From Euptelea pleiosperma (Eukaryota > Streptophyta > Magnoliopsida > Ranunculales > Eupteleaceae), in the NCBI GenBank assembly GCA_035048495.1, contig CM068544.1:10968138-11032137 (forward strand): a DNA stretch of 64,000 bases, read 5' to 3'. Within the stretch, counting starts at the first letter, position 1. Each line of letters opens with the position of its first letter. Positions 1 to 11,142 of the stretch are shown here, one piece after another. Below the pieces are notes generated by a model, which searched no databases, was not told the origin of the DNA, and worked only from the letters and a program-made list of their open reading frames with translations. A program made the translations under genes and the position numbers.

Positions 1-1441
1 GCGTGCATCTGTAACCGTGTGCACCTTCTTCTACCAGCGGAATCTGCAAATCCATCCTCAAACTATCCAGTCAATCTCCTCTCTTGGCCAAACACGGTTT
101 GCAAGAATCTACGAGGCGCCCCTTCATCAACTCTAGCCAGCGTATTCACCTCATTCTTCCTTTATTCTCGTCGGAACACACCTCATCCACCCTGTACCAT
201 CACCAGCAAAGCCGCTCCAACCTGCAACCATTGTTGGACCTGCAAATTCACCGGGAAACATCATTGCAACTTCACTATGGAGATCTAGATCTCTAAATGT
301 CTGCCCATTACGGACTGAACCACTTGCTGGCTGAACCAGCAAAGTGAATCCTTCAAGGCTACACAGCCCACCGGCAAGCCCTCTACCCAACCTTGCTTCC
401 TCCATCAATCACCATTTGCTCCCAAAGGTTATAATCAGAGATCACATCTGCTACTCCCGTTAACTTCTTCTCACCACTTCTATTCACCTTCCTATACAAG
501 CACCTCAGTCTTGGCCTCTAGTCACTGGTGCACCTCTGTGTTACCTCACATCCAGTTGGGGTCCTCAACAACCAGCCACGTTGTCAAACTATTTTGGCCG
601 GTGTGCACTCCTCTCCATCTTCTCCTCTAAGCCAACAACGTGCACAATTGTTCCTCCTTCCACTAGCACGTTGCATCCACCACTTCAAGGCACTGGACCT
701 GCAACTTCATTGTTCCCGTTCTCCTCTCCGTGAACTTGCAACTTGTGGCGGCGATCTTCAAGAACCATAGTGCTCTTCTCCATACACCAACTCGAATGAT
801 GTGCTTATCTTTCGCTTCCAAGGTTAGAGTATCATGGTAAGTCAATCACTCTTCTTTCATCTCTCCTCACTTTCTCTCTTACTCTCTCTAAATTCTCCTT
901 TCTCTCTCTAAAAGCTTATCTTTCATCTCATTTTCTCTCTCTAAACTCTTTCTTTCTCTCTCTAGAATTTTATTAATTTTTCTCTCTATCTCTCTCTAGA
1001 TCATTTTCTCTCTCTAAATTCTATTTGTCTTCTTAATGCTTTCTTTAATTTGTTGTTATTTCATGCAATGCAATTGATGTAATATTTTATTCAGAATTCA
1101 TGAATGCAAGTTTGATTAATGTTATTCAATTTCTTTATTAAATAGAATTTAATTTTAGTGATTTTAATGGTTTTACTTAGAATTTAGTTTTTGGATCTCG
1201 AACTCTCGAAAATCATGTTTTAAAACCGATCACATCACCATTCTCACCCTTCCATTGTTCTAAGCAATTTTCGTTATTATTGTTCTTTATTTGCCCTAAC
1301 CCCGAGTGCGGACGATACCTGACACAGGCCACTATGCAAATTTGCATTTTTGCAGATAAAGTGAACCAAATCAGAGAAATTACAAATATTGTTGAGATCT
1401 AGGGTTTTCGTAACCAACGACGCAGAAAAATCCTAATTTCA
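1..1441 (+). mobile_element. Element A, 5' LTR (3' portion only, cut by window edge)
   Basis: Bases 1 to about 703 align with 40728-41424, the 3' LTR of the same element, with roughly 25-30 differences counted by eye (about 4%), so A is an old insertion. The LTR ends in CCTAATTTCA at 1441, two bases before a primer-binding site. The part after 836 is CT-rich with repeated tctctctcta blocks. It ends with the family-wide block containing GTAACCAACGACGC. No protein gene is present; small open frames on both strands are low-complexity. Confidence 0.85.
837..1355 (+). other. Putative LTR leader intron (element A)
   Basis: The exon-like side ends ATG and is followed by GTAAGTC. The interval is CT/AT-rich and ends TTTTTGCAG. 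Equivalent donor and acceptor pairs sit at the same place in the LTRs of C, D, N, E, F and G, which supports a real spliced leader. Splicing itself is inferred. Confidence 0.5.
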
Positions 1442-1443
1442 AA

Positions 1444-1462
1444 TGGAGCCATTGCCGCTCGG
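1444..1462 (+). other. Primer-binding site of element A (mutated)
   Basis: Begins two bases after the LTR end as TGGAGCCATTGCCGCTCGG. The intact family version is TGGCGCCGCTGCCG, matching the 3' end of plant tRNA-Asp with one mismatch. Three substitutions here fit the age of A. Confidence 0.7.
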
Positions 1463-2062
1463 TTGACGGGATTACAAAAGACGAATAGGAATTCGGAAAG
1501 CTGCTTATTCGTGAAGATCCGATTCAAATCGGAAACTTTCCATTTTATTTTTCACATTTTTCACTTATTATTTTAATGCCTTGGACGGCCGAGTGCAAAG
1601 TTGTAATAACTTAGGGATTCATTTTCTGTCATTTTAGAATAACTGCTAGATAACTAATTAATTAAAAAAAATACAAAAGAATATCAGGGTTAGATTTCAA
1701 TTCTGCTATTTCTAGTTAGATCACCATTGGTTATCTGATTCATTTTGGAAGGTTTCCAACTCCGGGTAATTCAAAAATAGATATTTCCAAACCCTAATTC
1801 GTGAATAGCTAAAGTTGAATTTCAAACCCTAATTGGAACTAATTCACAATACCGGCCATAAATCATTGCCTGTTTCTTAAAACCCCAAATGTGGTATACC
1901 TTCCAAATCCATACCATTGACTATTGTGGACTAACGTGATTGCGGATTGCGATTACCAAGTGAGTAGGGAGCGAAAGCTCAAAGAGGTGGAGTCGAGCCC
2001 AAGCCCATTTGGATACCCCTCCCTATCTCACGGGGGAGACCCCGTGCGTAGCCAACGGGCAG

Positions 2063-2068
2063 GTAAGT
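2063..2068 (+). promoter_or_regulatory. Conserved splice-donor-like site in internal leader (A)
   Basis: CAG|GTAAGT here; GAG|GTAAGT at the same place in D (27283, minus), N (13893, minus) and G (56356, plus). A candidate acceptor is the conserved TGCATCATTTAG upstream of each ORF. Function is inferred. Confidence 0.4.
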
Positions 2069-3818
2069 TTCTACACCTCGCCTTGAGTGCGATCGTGATC
2101 ATTGTGCAAACACTGTGCCGATTCTTTATTTGCTTCTGCAAAACTTATCGGAATTGCTTGGTTTGGCCATAATAAAATACATAAAGACGAAACCCAGCTC
2201 TAACTTGAAACTGGTGGGATTTCATCACTCACCTCGTCATTCCAGCTTTTGTGCAACCACAGCCAAAAATTAAAATCAATCAAGAAGTAGAGCCCAATTA
2301 GCTCGGTGTTTGAGGAAAACTCCACATAAAGCGACCCCTTCAAAGATCAAGTCAATTATGTCCATGAGTACGGGTCCCTGTTATCTAACACACCCATAGG
2401 TCCCTACTACTGAAGTATACCGAGCTCGTAAGTAGCTGAAAATTGGGTTTTTCCGCGTCGTTGATTACGGAAACCCTAACTTCAACACATTTGTAGTTTA
2501 TCCGAGATTTCCTACAAAATTCAGAGATTCTAGCATAGGGATTCGTGTCGGATGTTGATCCGCACTCGGGATTAGTCAGATTAGCGCAATAACGAACATG
2601 AAATGATGGAAAATATTCAAAAATTGATGGAGGGATGAGAATGGTGACATTGATTTTAAAACACGAGTTATGATTTTTAGAGAAAAATTTCCACAACCTA
2701 TAAGAAGATAAAAGTACACCCTGCCAAACCAACATTCATTTGATAATCAAAACAATCACTACAAAATTAGAATCAAAACACGCAAATAAGAAAAGTAAAC
2801 CTAGAAAGCTAATAAAGAGAGTCGTAGAGAGAGAAACTTTAGATGTATAGAGAGAAATTAAAAACTATTTTATTAATTCAAAACAAGTTTTTACATTAAG
2901 AGAAATTGCATAATAAAACAAGTAAAAAGAAAACTACCTAAAACAAGATGAGAGGAGGATAAGTTCTCAAACTAGAGAGGGAGAGAGAGAATGATGAGAG
3001 ATAAAGCTAGAGAGAGAATTAGAGAAGGTAAAAATAGAAAAGAGGAGGGAGAAAGCAGCAAGATCAAACCGTGGGGAACATTTTTAAAGGGCGATGGTTG
3101 ATGGTTGAAGAAGCCTGAGTTGCAGGTATACCGTTGGAGCTATAATGGATGGCGGTGCTCGTTTGCAGGCCATGTAATCGACTGGAGATGGTAGATCTCG
3201 CTGGTCAATCTTTGAGAAGAAGTGGAAGATGCCTGGTGATAGCAAGTTGGAGAGGTGTTAAAATCAGATTCAGTAAAGGGAGAAGCTGTTGGAAGGAGGT
3301 TTGCCAAACCAGTAGGTGAGAGAAGGGGAGATTGCTGCCTCCTAGAGTGTGATATCCTAGGTGTGGAGGCAGCAAGGGGTGACATTTTAGATCTGGTGAT
3401 GGCGGAAACTCAAATATGGCTGGAAGTTGCAGGCGGTTGTGGAGGGGGGCAGACCACGTGGAGATTGAAGTTGAAGCCGTGATACACTTGCAGCGGCAAG
3501 AGGGAGAAGAGGCGCAGGTGGTATTGAAGATGGAGGTGGCTGACGGCTTGCCCCTCACTCCTTCTTCTTTCTTCTTCTTCCTTTTCTTTTCTTTTTTTTT
3601 TTTTTTTTTTTTTGTTTTTCTTTTGATAAAACGGTGAAGAGAGTAGGAAAGAAGGAGAAGGGATGTGTATGGGGTTGATGATGGCTGGGTGGAATGAGGA
3701 GGAGGAGATAAAGAATGGCAGTTTTGGGTTTTGTGATGAATGGAATGGGAGAGATGGGAGATGGGGGCGGTGGAGTGCACAACGGAGCTGGGCGTTGCTG
3801 TGGTGTTATTGCTACCGG

Positions 3819-3939
3819 CCGGAGTTGCAGGCTGCAACTCCGGTAAAAAAGAAAATGAAGAAGAGGAGAAGAAGAAGAAGAAGAAGAAGAAGAAGAACGA
3901 GAAGAAATAGATGGCCAGAGTTGCTGCCTGCAACTCCGG
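3819..3939. repeat. Self-complementary CGGAGTTGCA modules, LTR B
   Basis: 3819-3843 has perfect 12-bp arms CCGGAGTTGCAG and its complement around one base. 3915-3939 is a second copy with one arm mismatch. Purine (GAA-type) tracts lie between and after them. Confidence 0.85.
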
Positions 3940-6007
3940 CGAAGATGGAGGAGGAAGAAGAAGAAGAAGATGGAAGAAGAAGAGGAGAAAGAAGGAGAAG
4001 AAGAGGCGAAAACATGGTGGTCTTTTTTTGGGGGAGAAAAGGAGCAGAAAGGAGGGGGATTAGGGTTCCAAAGAACCCTTCTCCTTCCCTGATAGTTGGT
4101 TTTTCCGCGTCGTTGGTTACGGAAACCCTAACTTCAACAATATTTGTAATTATCCGAGACTTTTAACCTGTAAAATATGAACTTTTGTATAGGGATTCGT
4201 GTCGGATGTCGATCCGCACTCGGGATTAGTCGGATTAGCGCGAATAAGAACATAAAATGACAGATAATATACAAGAGAAAAAGGAGAATGATGGAAGAGA
4301 TGAGAAGGGCGAGTCGATTTAAAACACATCCAAATAAGATCCAGAGAAGACTAAAATTATCGAAATCAAATTGCATTAATCAAACTGTTGCTTACATGAA
4401 ATAAATGACAGAAATAAATAAAGCGGTAAATCTATTCTAGAAAGCATGTAAGAAAGCATGTAAAAAGAGATTTTAGAGAGAGAGGAAGAAGGTAGAGAGA
4501 GAATTTTCACACCTCGGTCGTTTACCGGCCGATAAGGTAGAGGTGAGAGAAAAACTCACCCTCTTGCATTCACCGAACGGAGTCAGTGGTGCAAAAAGGC
4601 GATCAGCCTGGGGATTCTAGAGAGAGAATCTCACTAACCCTAGAGAGAGAAAATGAACCCTAGAAAGAGAACATGTTTCTAGAGAGAGAGATAGTAAGTG
4701 AAAGTAGGATTTTTCCGCGTCGTTGGTTACGGAAATCCTAGATCTCAACAATATTTGTAATTATCCGATTCTTTTTCACTCAAATCCTGCAAAAATCACA
4801 GGGTTGTACAGTGGCTCGTGTCGGATGTCGATCCGCACTCGGGGTTAGTTTGCGTAATTCAACGACATGAAATGACGGATTTTTATCAAGAAAACATGGA
4901 GAGGTGAGAATGGTGATGGATTTAAAACATTCTTAGTGATTTTTAGAGAGAGAAATTACCACAAACAATCAAAAACACAAAAGTAAACTAACAAATGCAA
5001 AAATAATAATTTTATTCATCCTCAATGAGTCTTACAAAATCAAATTAAATTCAAAAATTAACCTAGAAAGCCATAAAAATTAGAGAGAGAAATGAGAAAA
5101 TGTAGAGAGAGAAATATCGAAGAAGGGTATCCTAGAGAGAGAAAATATGGGGGAGAGAGAAAGTGGAGAGATCTAGAGAGAGAGAAAGACTAGGGAGAGA
5201 AATTAGAGAGGGAAAACTAAAGTTTAAAGAGAGAGAGTGAACAAGTGGGTAAGAGATCTTACCAAGTGAAAGGGTTCGTGAAGAGAGGTGATGTCCAGGA
5301 GAATGATTGCACCGATGGGGAGGTGGGTAGTGCAGCGACTGGTGGTAGAGCTCTTGCCCGAAAGTTGCAGGCCATCCAAAGGGGCCAGGGTTTGAAGGTT
5401 TAAGGAGATGAGCATTTACGGTAACAGCATGTGGAGGAAGGAAGCCACAGGTGAGTTGATCTCCAACCACGATCTTCTCTTCTCCTTCTTCTTCTCCTCT
5501 TTTTCTTTTTTTTTTTTTTTTTTTTGTTTTTTTTTGGTTCTCTCTTGAGAACGGCTTGAGAGGTTGAAAGATCAGAAAATGAGAGAGGAGGCAGCTGATC
5601 CACTTGCTGTGGAGAAGACGGACTGGTGGGCTAGGCGGTGCACAACTACTGGCTGTAGGAGGCAGCAAGGCGGAGGTGTTGCAGGCCCCTCAAATCGCAA
5701 CAGCAGGTGGTGATGGGGACCCAGCAGTGATGGAGAGGTCGCAGGCGGACCTGCAACTCGAGGTGGTGCGTGGTGTTCTGCAGGCTGGGCGTTAGGGAGT
5801 TGCAGGTATTTGCAGGAGGCGTTAATGGCAGCACAGGTGGAAGGGTGGTGGAAGACAAGACAACGGCCTGTTGTTGTGGACAGAATGAGAGGAGAAGCAA
5901 AGGATTAGAGTAGAGGAGAGATCGTGGGAGATGAGATGAGAGAGTAGTGGGGCGGTAGGAAGAGATAAAGATATGGGGTTGACGGCTTCCCCTTCTCCTT
6001 CAACGGA

Positions 6008-6396
6008 CTGGAGTTGCAGGTTGCAACTCCAGCACGTTAGAGAGACGGGGTGTGGGGGCGGTGGCTGGTGCAGGCGGTGCTGGCAGTAGCAGCAACGATG
6101 ATGAAGGGGGGGGCGAGCTGGGCTTGCACTCCAGCAGGTAGGAGTCCTCTCCTCCTCTCTTCTCTTCTCTTCTCTCTTTCCTTTCTTTTTCTCTCTTTTT
6201 TTTTCTGGTTTTTTTTTTTTTTTTTTGATAAGGAGCACGGTGAGAGAAGATGAAGATGCAGGGGGGATCGGTAGAAAAAAAAAAAACAAGAGGAACAGCT
6301 TCGTGGTGGTCGCTAGCGAGAGGGGGAAGAGGTAGGTGATCAGCAGAGGTGGCCGGAAGTAATGGAGGTTGCCGGAGTTGCAACCTGCAACTCCGG
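6008..6396. repeat. Self-complementary modules, left LTR of D
   Basis: 6008-6032 has 11-bp arms CTGGAGTTGCA around three bases. 6372-6396 has arms CCGGAGTTGCA around three bases. The right LTR has the same modules at 29484-29508 and 29849-29873. Pyrimidine runs and poly(T) lie between them. Confidence 0.85.
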
Positions 6397-6742
6397 TGAT
6401 CTTGAAAACTTCTTTTTTTTTTTTTTTTTTTCTTTTTTTTTGTTTGGTGTGAGGGGTGGCTAGCTGAATGAATAGAGAGAGGGATGAGAGAATGTGATGG
6501 AGAGATGGGTTGAGACGTGGGAGAAGAAGAGAAGGGCGGCTAGCAGTATGGGGCGTTCTTCATTCGTGGAAGAAGATGGATGACGGTCTTGGAGTGGGGA
6601 GAGAGATGGTGGTTCACCACCACTTGCTGGAGGCGAAAGTAGGTGGAGGCGATTCAGGAGCGGTGAAAGTAGGATTTTTCCGCGTCGTTGGTTACGGAAA
6701 CCCTAACTTCAACACATTTTTAATTGATCCGAAACTTTCAAC

Positions 6743-7198
6743 CTGTAAAATGAGCTATTTTGCACAGTGGCTTGTGTCGGATGTCGATCCGCACTCGGGA
6801 TTAGTCGGATTAGCGCAAATAAGAACATAAAATGACGGATTTTTCCATAGAAATTGATGCGAATGATGATGGAGGGGTGAGAGTGGTGAGGTAATGGATT
6901 TAAAACATGCTCTTTTTTTTTTTATGAGGATCAACTCTTAATTAAAGAAGTTATCAAATACTGAATTAAAAACCACTATTCATGGTGAAAGAAAATCAAG
7001 AACAAGAGCTCAAAAGAATCCTAATTTTATTGAATCTATATAAATTGCTTACATTGACAAACAAAAGCAAAAATTGAAACTAGCCTAAAAAGCATAAAAG
7101 ATAGAGATAGATGAGGTGAGATAGAGAGAAGATGGAGAGATAGAATATTTTTATTTATTTATTTATTTATTTATTTTTTTTTTAACTTCGGAACTTAC
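6743..7198 (-). other. Putative LTR leader intron (N, left LTR)
   Basis: On the minus strand ATG|GTAAGTTCC starts the interval and CATTTTACAG ends it (456 nt, AT/CT-rich, with an ATTT microsatellite at about 7150-7176). The counterpart in the right LTR is 14862-15314. If spliced, the ATG would join GTTGAAAG and open a 17-codon frame ending at CCG TAA. Confidence 0.5.
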
Positions 7199-7667
7199 CA
7201 TGTGGAGGTCACGGCCAAGGCATTGGACATGAGGTTCGACAGGTGGAGATGTTGCAGCAGCTAAGGTGGAGCGGTGGAGAGTGGCTGGGGTTTGTGACGA
7301 TGGGTTGTGCTGCCCTTAAACCGTGAAGGAATAAGAGATGAATGGCGGTGGAAGGGCGGTCGAACCAGGTGTGGAGGAGGATGAAACCTCTGGTTTAGGT
7401 TGACCCGTGGAGAACAGCAGCTCTGTGAAGTGCAGCAGGGACGGATGGGCTCGTAAGGAGGAGCTAAACGACGAGCGCCAGCATGGAAGGAGGGGAACGG
7501 ACCGATGCATTTCAGCAAGAAGAGAGAACTCTCTCTTTCAAGGAAAACGTGTAGAAGGGGGCTGGGTTTGATCCCCACGTGGTGTAGACATTGACGGCTG
7601 GAGGCGCACCTGCAAGTTGCAGGTCTAACAGTGGTGGCCAAGAGGAGAACGAACGTACAGTAGTCGG

Positions 7668-8065
7668 CCGGAGTTGCAGGCGGCAACTCCGGCGGACAGA
7701 TTTAAAGAAGATGAAAAAGAAAAAAAAAAAAAAAAAACAAGAAGAAGAAGAAGAAGAAGGAGAAGGAGAAACGAGGAAGAAGCGAAGGAGAAGAAGAAGG
7801 AGCGGAGGAGAAGGGGATTAGAGACGCACAGGCAGAGAGGGCAGCGGTGGTCGGAGTTGCAGACCTGCAACTCCGGCGAGAGAAGAGGAGGAGCGGTGCT
7901 GCTGTTATGCAGCAACAGCAAGAAGAAGAAGAAAAAGAAGAAGAAGAAGAAGAAGAAGAAGAAGAAGAAGAAGAAGAAGAAGAAGAAGAAGAAGAAGAAG
8001 AAGAAGAAGAAGGAGGAGGAAGAGAAGGAGAACCAGATGGCCGGAGTTGCTGCCTGCAACTCCGG
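7668..8065. repeat. Self-complementary modules and GAA array, left LTR of N
   Basis: Three modules with CCGGAGTTGC-type arms are at 7668-7692, 7852-7875 and 8041-8065. A GAA microsatellite of nearly 100 bp (about 7918-8014) lies between the second and third. Read in transcript sense, the array is CTT. Confidence 0.9.
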
Positions 8066-8202
8066 CGAAGGTGGAGGAGGAAGAAGAAGAAGAAAAGGAA
8101 AAAAAAAAGAAAAGAAACGTCCACCGGTGGAGGGAGAACGTGGGGGGAAGAGAGGAAAAGATAGGAGGGGGATTAGGGTTCGAACGAACCCTTCTCCCTC
8201 AT

Positions 8203-8239
8203 CTTATAAAGCTCCCTATTTCCATTAATGGAAATAGGG
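8203..8239 (-). promoter_or_regulatory. LTR promoter: TATA box beside palindromic CArG box (N, left LTR)
   Basis: On the minus strand a TTTATAAG TATA box (8203-8210) lies three bases downstream of a perfect 26-bp palindrome (8214-8239). The palindrome centre CCATTAATGG (8222-8231) fits the MADS-domain CArG consensus CC(A/T)6GG with TTT/AAA flanks. Transcription would start roughly at 8170-8180. Confidence 0.7.
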
Positions 8240-8259
8240 TATTTTTTTGAAAATAAAAA

Positions 8260-8307
<48 letters not shown>

Positions 8308-8556
8308 TAAAAACCTACTTTTCTATGGGGAATCTCCCCAATTAGTGGACCCCCCATTTAATTAAAATTATTTTTGAAATTCGCGGGGTCCACTAACTGG
8401 TCGGACAGCGGGTCGATGCTGATGGGCCCGGCTACTGGCCCACATGGACTGATGATGTCCATCGTCTCACAAGATGATGTGACAGGCATTCTGAAGGCGA
8501 TCGGATGGATGGTGACTTGATTGGGACCCAGATTGGTAGATCGACGGATCTAGAGA

Positions 8557-8608
8557 GATCCAACGGTCCGATTGAAGATCCAACGGTCCGATGAAAGATC
8601 CAACGGTC
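8557..8608 (-). repeat. Triple 20-bp direct repeat in U3 (N, left LTR)
   Basis: GATCCAACGGTC occurs three times at exact 20-bp spacing. On the transcript strand each unit reads GACCGTTGGATC and contains CCGTTG, matching the MYB core CNGTTR. Copies are also at 16658-16709 (N right), 33143 (C), 34177 (B), 47072 (F) and 62912 (I). An enhancer role is inferred. Confidence 0.65.
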
Positions 8609-9268
8609 AGAAAGCTAAGGGAGATGAGATAGAGCTGATAGGCAGGAGTTCTGGGGTTAGGTCAGTAGATTCGAGGATCGAGAGATGAAGATAGAGAGAG
8701 AATAAGGAGAGATGAGAGAAAAAGTATCAAAAAAATGGAAAAAAAAGCACTGGCGGAGGGTCTGGAACCCTGGTCTTCACTGTGACATCCTCACGCTTCT
8801 CCAGTAGAGTCGACCATCATTCTTTGCTGACTCATGTGGCTTTAAACGCTTTGGTCCGTCTCTTGGTCATTGGCTCTCCTACTCTCTTCGTTCTTTGGGC
8901 CGGCTTTTTGGTCCTCTTATTTAGCCCATATTTGGCCCATATCTTCTAGTCATAGCATGTGGGCTTTTTAAGCTTTGATACTGGGCTTTCATGATCGATT
9001 TGGGCCCACAAGTCTTGAGAATCGTCCCATCGGGGTTTCCTGCGACAGAAGAAGCGCGTAATGAGACTTTATCAGAACGGCTTAATATCTAGACTTCCGA
9101 AAATGTGTTTAATGCATGCAAATATACCATTTCGTCCAGAAAAGTGTGTTCTACGCAACAGAAGAGACTCTTACGTAGAAAAGTAGGTAAATAGAGTATT
9201 TTACGTAGGAGAATGCAATAACGCTAAAAGGATAATTGCTTAAAATAAGCACTTTTGAGCGAATATCA

Positions 9269-9280
9269 CAACCCCCAACC
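9269..9280 (-). other. Polypurine tract, element N
   Basis: GGTTGGGGGTTG on the minus strand, directly abutting the LTR start TGATATTCGC. It is the plus-strand primer site by position. Confidence 0.75.
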
Positions 9281-10805
9281 AGCATATTGCCAATCCTTGG
9301 CAATTAGTGCGAAATAAATGAGCTTAAAAGGGCTCTGCACATGCTGCACACTTTTTCATATTAGCTCAGGGAAAACATAGTTCGTCAAATAATTGAATGG
9401 ATGCAAAAATAGTTACATGCTAGCGAAGAGTTGGAAAGTTTTGGCAAGACTACAGACTGATAATCATGACCCAGAATATTCAGACTCTGCGTGTGTGTGT
9501 GCTCAACATTCTCATCATCCGACAGTAAAGATTTCCAAATCACCTCTAAGTTTTTATGCCTCGACCTCAAATCTCACACGTTTAGCACTCCGAATAGAAT
9601 CACACAAGAAGGGTTTTCTTCTTTTCTCTCAATTTATATGTGAGGAGATGTATTTAATATAAAGAGGCAAAAGATCTCACATATGTTTTATTTGAAGGGA
9701 AGACATCTTTAACAGAAGAAGATCTCATGATTGGAATACCACTTCACTCGAGAACGTCAGATCAAACTCTATAGCTTCTCCTTCTCCAATCTCCACATTT
9801 TATGATCGTACTATCCTAGAATCAAGTAGGACTTTCCTGGGTTGTAATGAGGCTTAGGTCAGGTGTAGAAAAATAAAGGTATACAGGATTTCAAAGATCT
9901 TGAGAGGATATTTCTATTTTCTTGAATTTTTCCTGCGACGTAACACCATTATCTGGTTCTTTTTCCTTTTTTCGTATTTTTCTCTTGTTCTTGATATTTT
10001 TGAGACTGCTCAATTTCTTTTCAGCACTTTTTCATACTTTCTTTCCATATTTTGTTTTCAGCTTGAACCACTTTATTTTCCTTTTGATTTTTCTTCTTTA
10101 CTTTTCTTTTCACGGTACACCCACATCAGTGATTTTTTTATCCTTCTCAAAAGTAGGGTAGCTAGTAACACTTCGTAGCTGAACTGGGTTTTTGGTTAAT
10201 GGGCTTACAAAGAAAAGGCTTTTATAGAAGGGTTCAAGGGGTTTCTAGTGAAGTATAATTCAGGTGAGTAAAAAGGCTGAATGGTTCAGAAAAAATGGCC
10301 TAAATCATTTTCTAGGGTTTGCACTATCATGTATACTGTCTTGATTGGATATAGAGAAGGTTCTGTCGTAGTAATCCAATGTTGATGTCGTTCTGAGTTC
10401 CATGATCGAAGCAAAAGATAATGAGATCTCTCAACGAATATTGCGGGCATGAAGAATAGTGAGTCATCCATTGACTCAGGATTATTGTATAACTCTCTGA
10501 AATGATTAAAGGCTCGAAAGCTCACTGGGTTAGGTCTCCACAATTCTTCTCACAGGATCTCTAGAATTTCTAAACTTAGGATGACTCTGATATTGATAGT
10601 GTACAATTGTGCCGAATATGAGTTTTTCTGAGTTTTCAAACCTGCTGTAGTCATGCTTGAATTGACTCAACGCTAACTTTAAACAAAAATTGACATCCTC
10701 AATACTGACTTAACGGAGGTTTTCAGCTAATCAAAGTCAAGGTATTTGACACATTTTTGAAATTCTAGAAAACTTTTGGAGAACATCGGAAATCACCCCA
10801 AAAAC

Positions 10806-10836
<31 letters not shown>

Positions 10837-10888
10837 ATCAAAATGAAGACATGAGTTTTGGTAAATACCCACCCCCAACCAAAATACA

Positions 10889-10904
10889 GCACCGTCCTCG
10901 GTGC
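10889..10904 (-). other. Conserved trailer hairpin 2 (N)
   Basis: Six-bp stem GCACCG/CGGTGC with tetraloop AGGA. Same at 20388-20403 (D) and 37286-37301 (A). The loop is ATGA in G (59339-59354) and one pair is lost in E (46297-46312). A GGTTGGGGGT tract follows each. Confidence 0.6.
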
Positions 10905-11142
10905 TCATGACCGGGACATAAAATGATGAAAAATCAGTGATGATGATGCAAAGGTTCAGGGAGGATGTTACCAAGTCGGCAGAAACTCGACAGTGTGTCG
11001 TACCTGATGATCGGGAGAATGAATGTACCTGCATTTTCAGAGATATAACAGTAATAACAAATGCATGAGACTCATGTACTCTAGGAATACCGGAATTGCC
11101 TTTCCGAAAGCGCTAAGTTTTACGTCTTCAGCCAGACATGAC

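Larger units (their letters stand above)
1442..2436 (+). mobile_element. Element A internal leader, first part
   Basis: Untranslated leader homologous to 55468-56730 (G) and, reversed, to 13560-14782 (N) and 26960-28173 (D). It holds a conserved block GAGCGAAAGCTCAAAGAGG near 1968 and a consensus splice donor CAG|GTAAGT at 2063. Interrupted at 2436 by LTR B; it resumes at 34894. I see no protein gene. Confidence 0.8.
6664..9268 (-). mobile_element. Element N 3' LTR (left)
   Basis: 2605 bp. From the plus-strand left: terminal block with a telo-box-like AAACCCTAA (6698-6706), CT-rich putative intron (6743-7198), an exon-like leader with three self-complementary modules and a long GAA array, TATA at 8203-8210, CArG palindrome 8214-8239, poly(T) about 8261-8303, triple 20-bp repeat 8557-8608, TGCATGCA at 9113-9120, and terminus GCGAATATCA. 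Frames of more than 100 codons at 7625-8228 are translations of GAA/CTT arrays. Confidence 0.93.

Noticed and set aside
1444..1462. A tRNA gene at the primer-binding sequences
   Set aside because: Only the short complement of a tRNA 3' end is present, no cloverleaf.
6698..6706. Interstitial telomere repeat
   Set aside because: Only a single AAACCCTAA unit per LTR, no tandem array.
7625..8228. Long frames of poly-Glu, Lys, Ser or Phe on both strands (also 15741-16323, 3205-4166, 5822-6383, 47423-48046)
   Set aside because: They translate GAA/CTT microsatellites and homopolymers inside LTR leaders and exist in several frames at once.
8557..8608. Short regular repeats as a CRISPR array
   Set aside because: Three 20-bp direct repeats with no variable spacers, within a retrotransposon U3.
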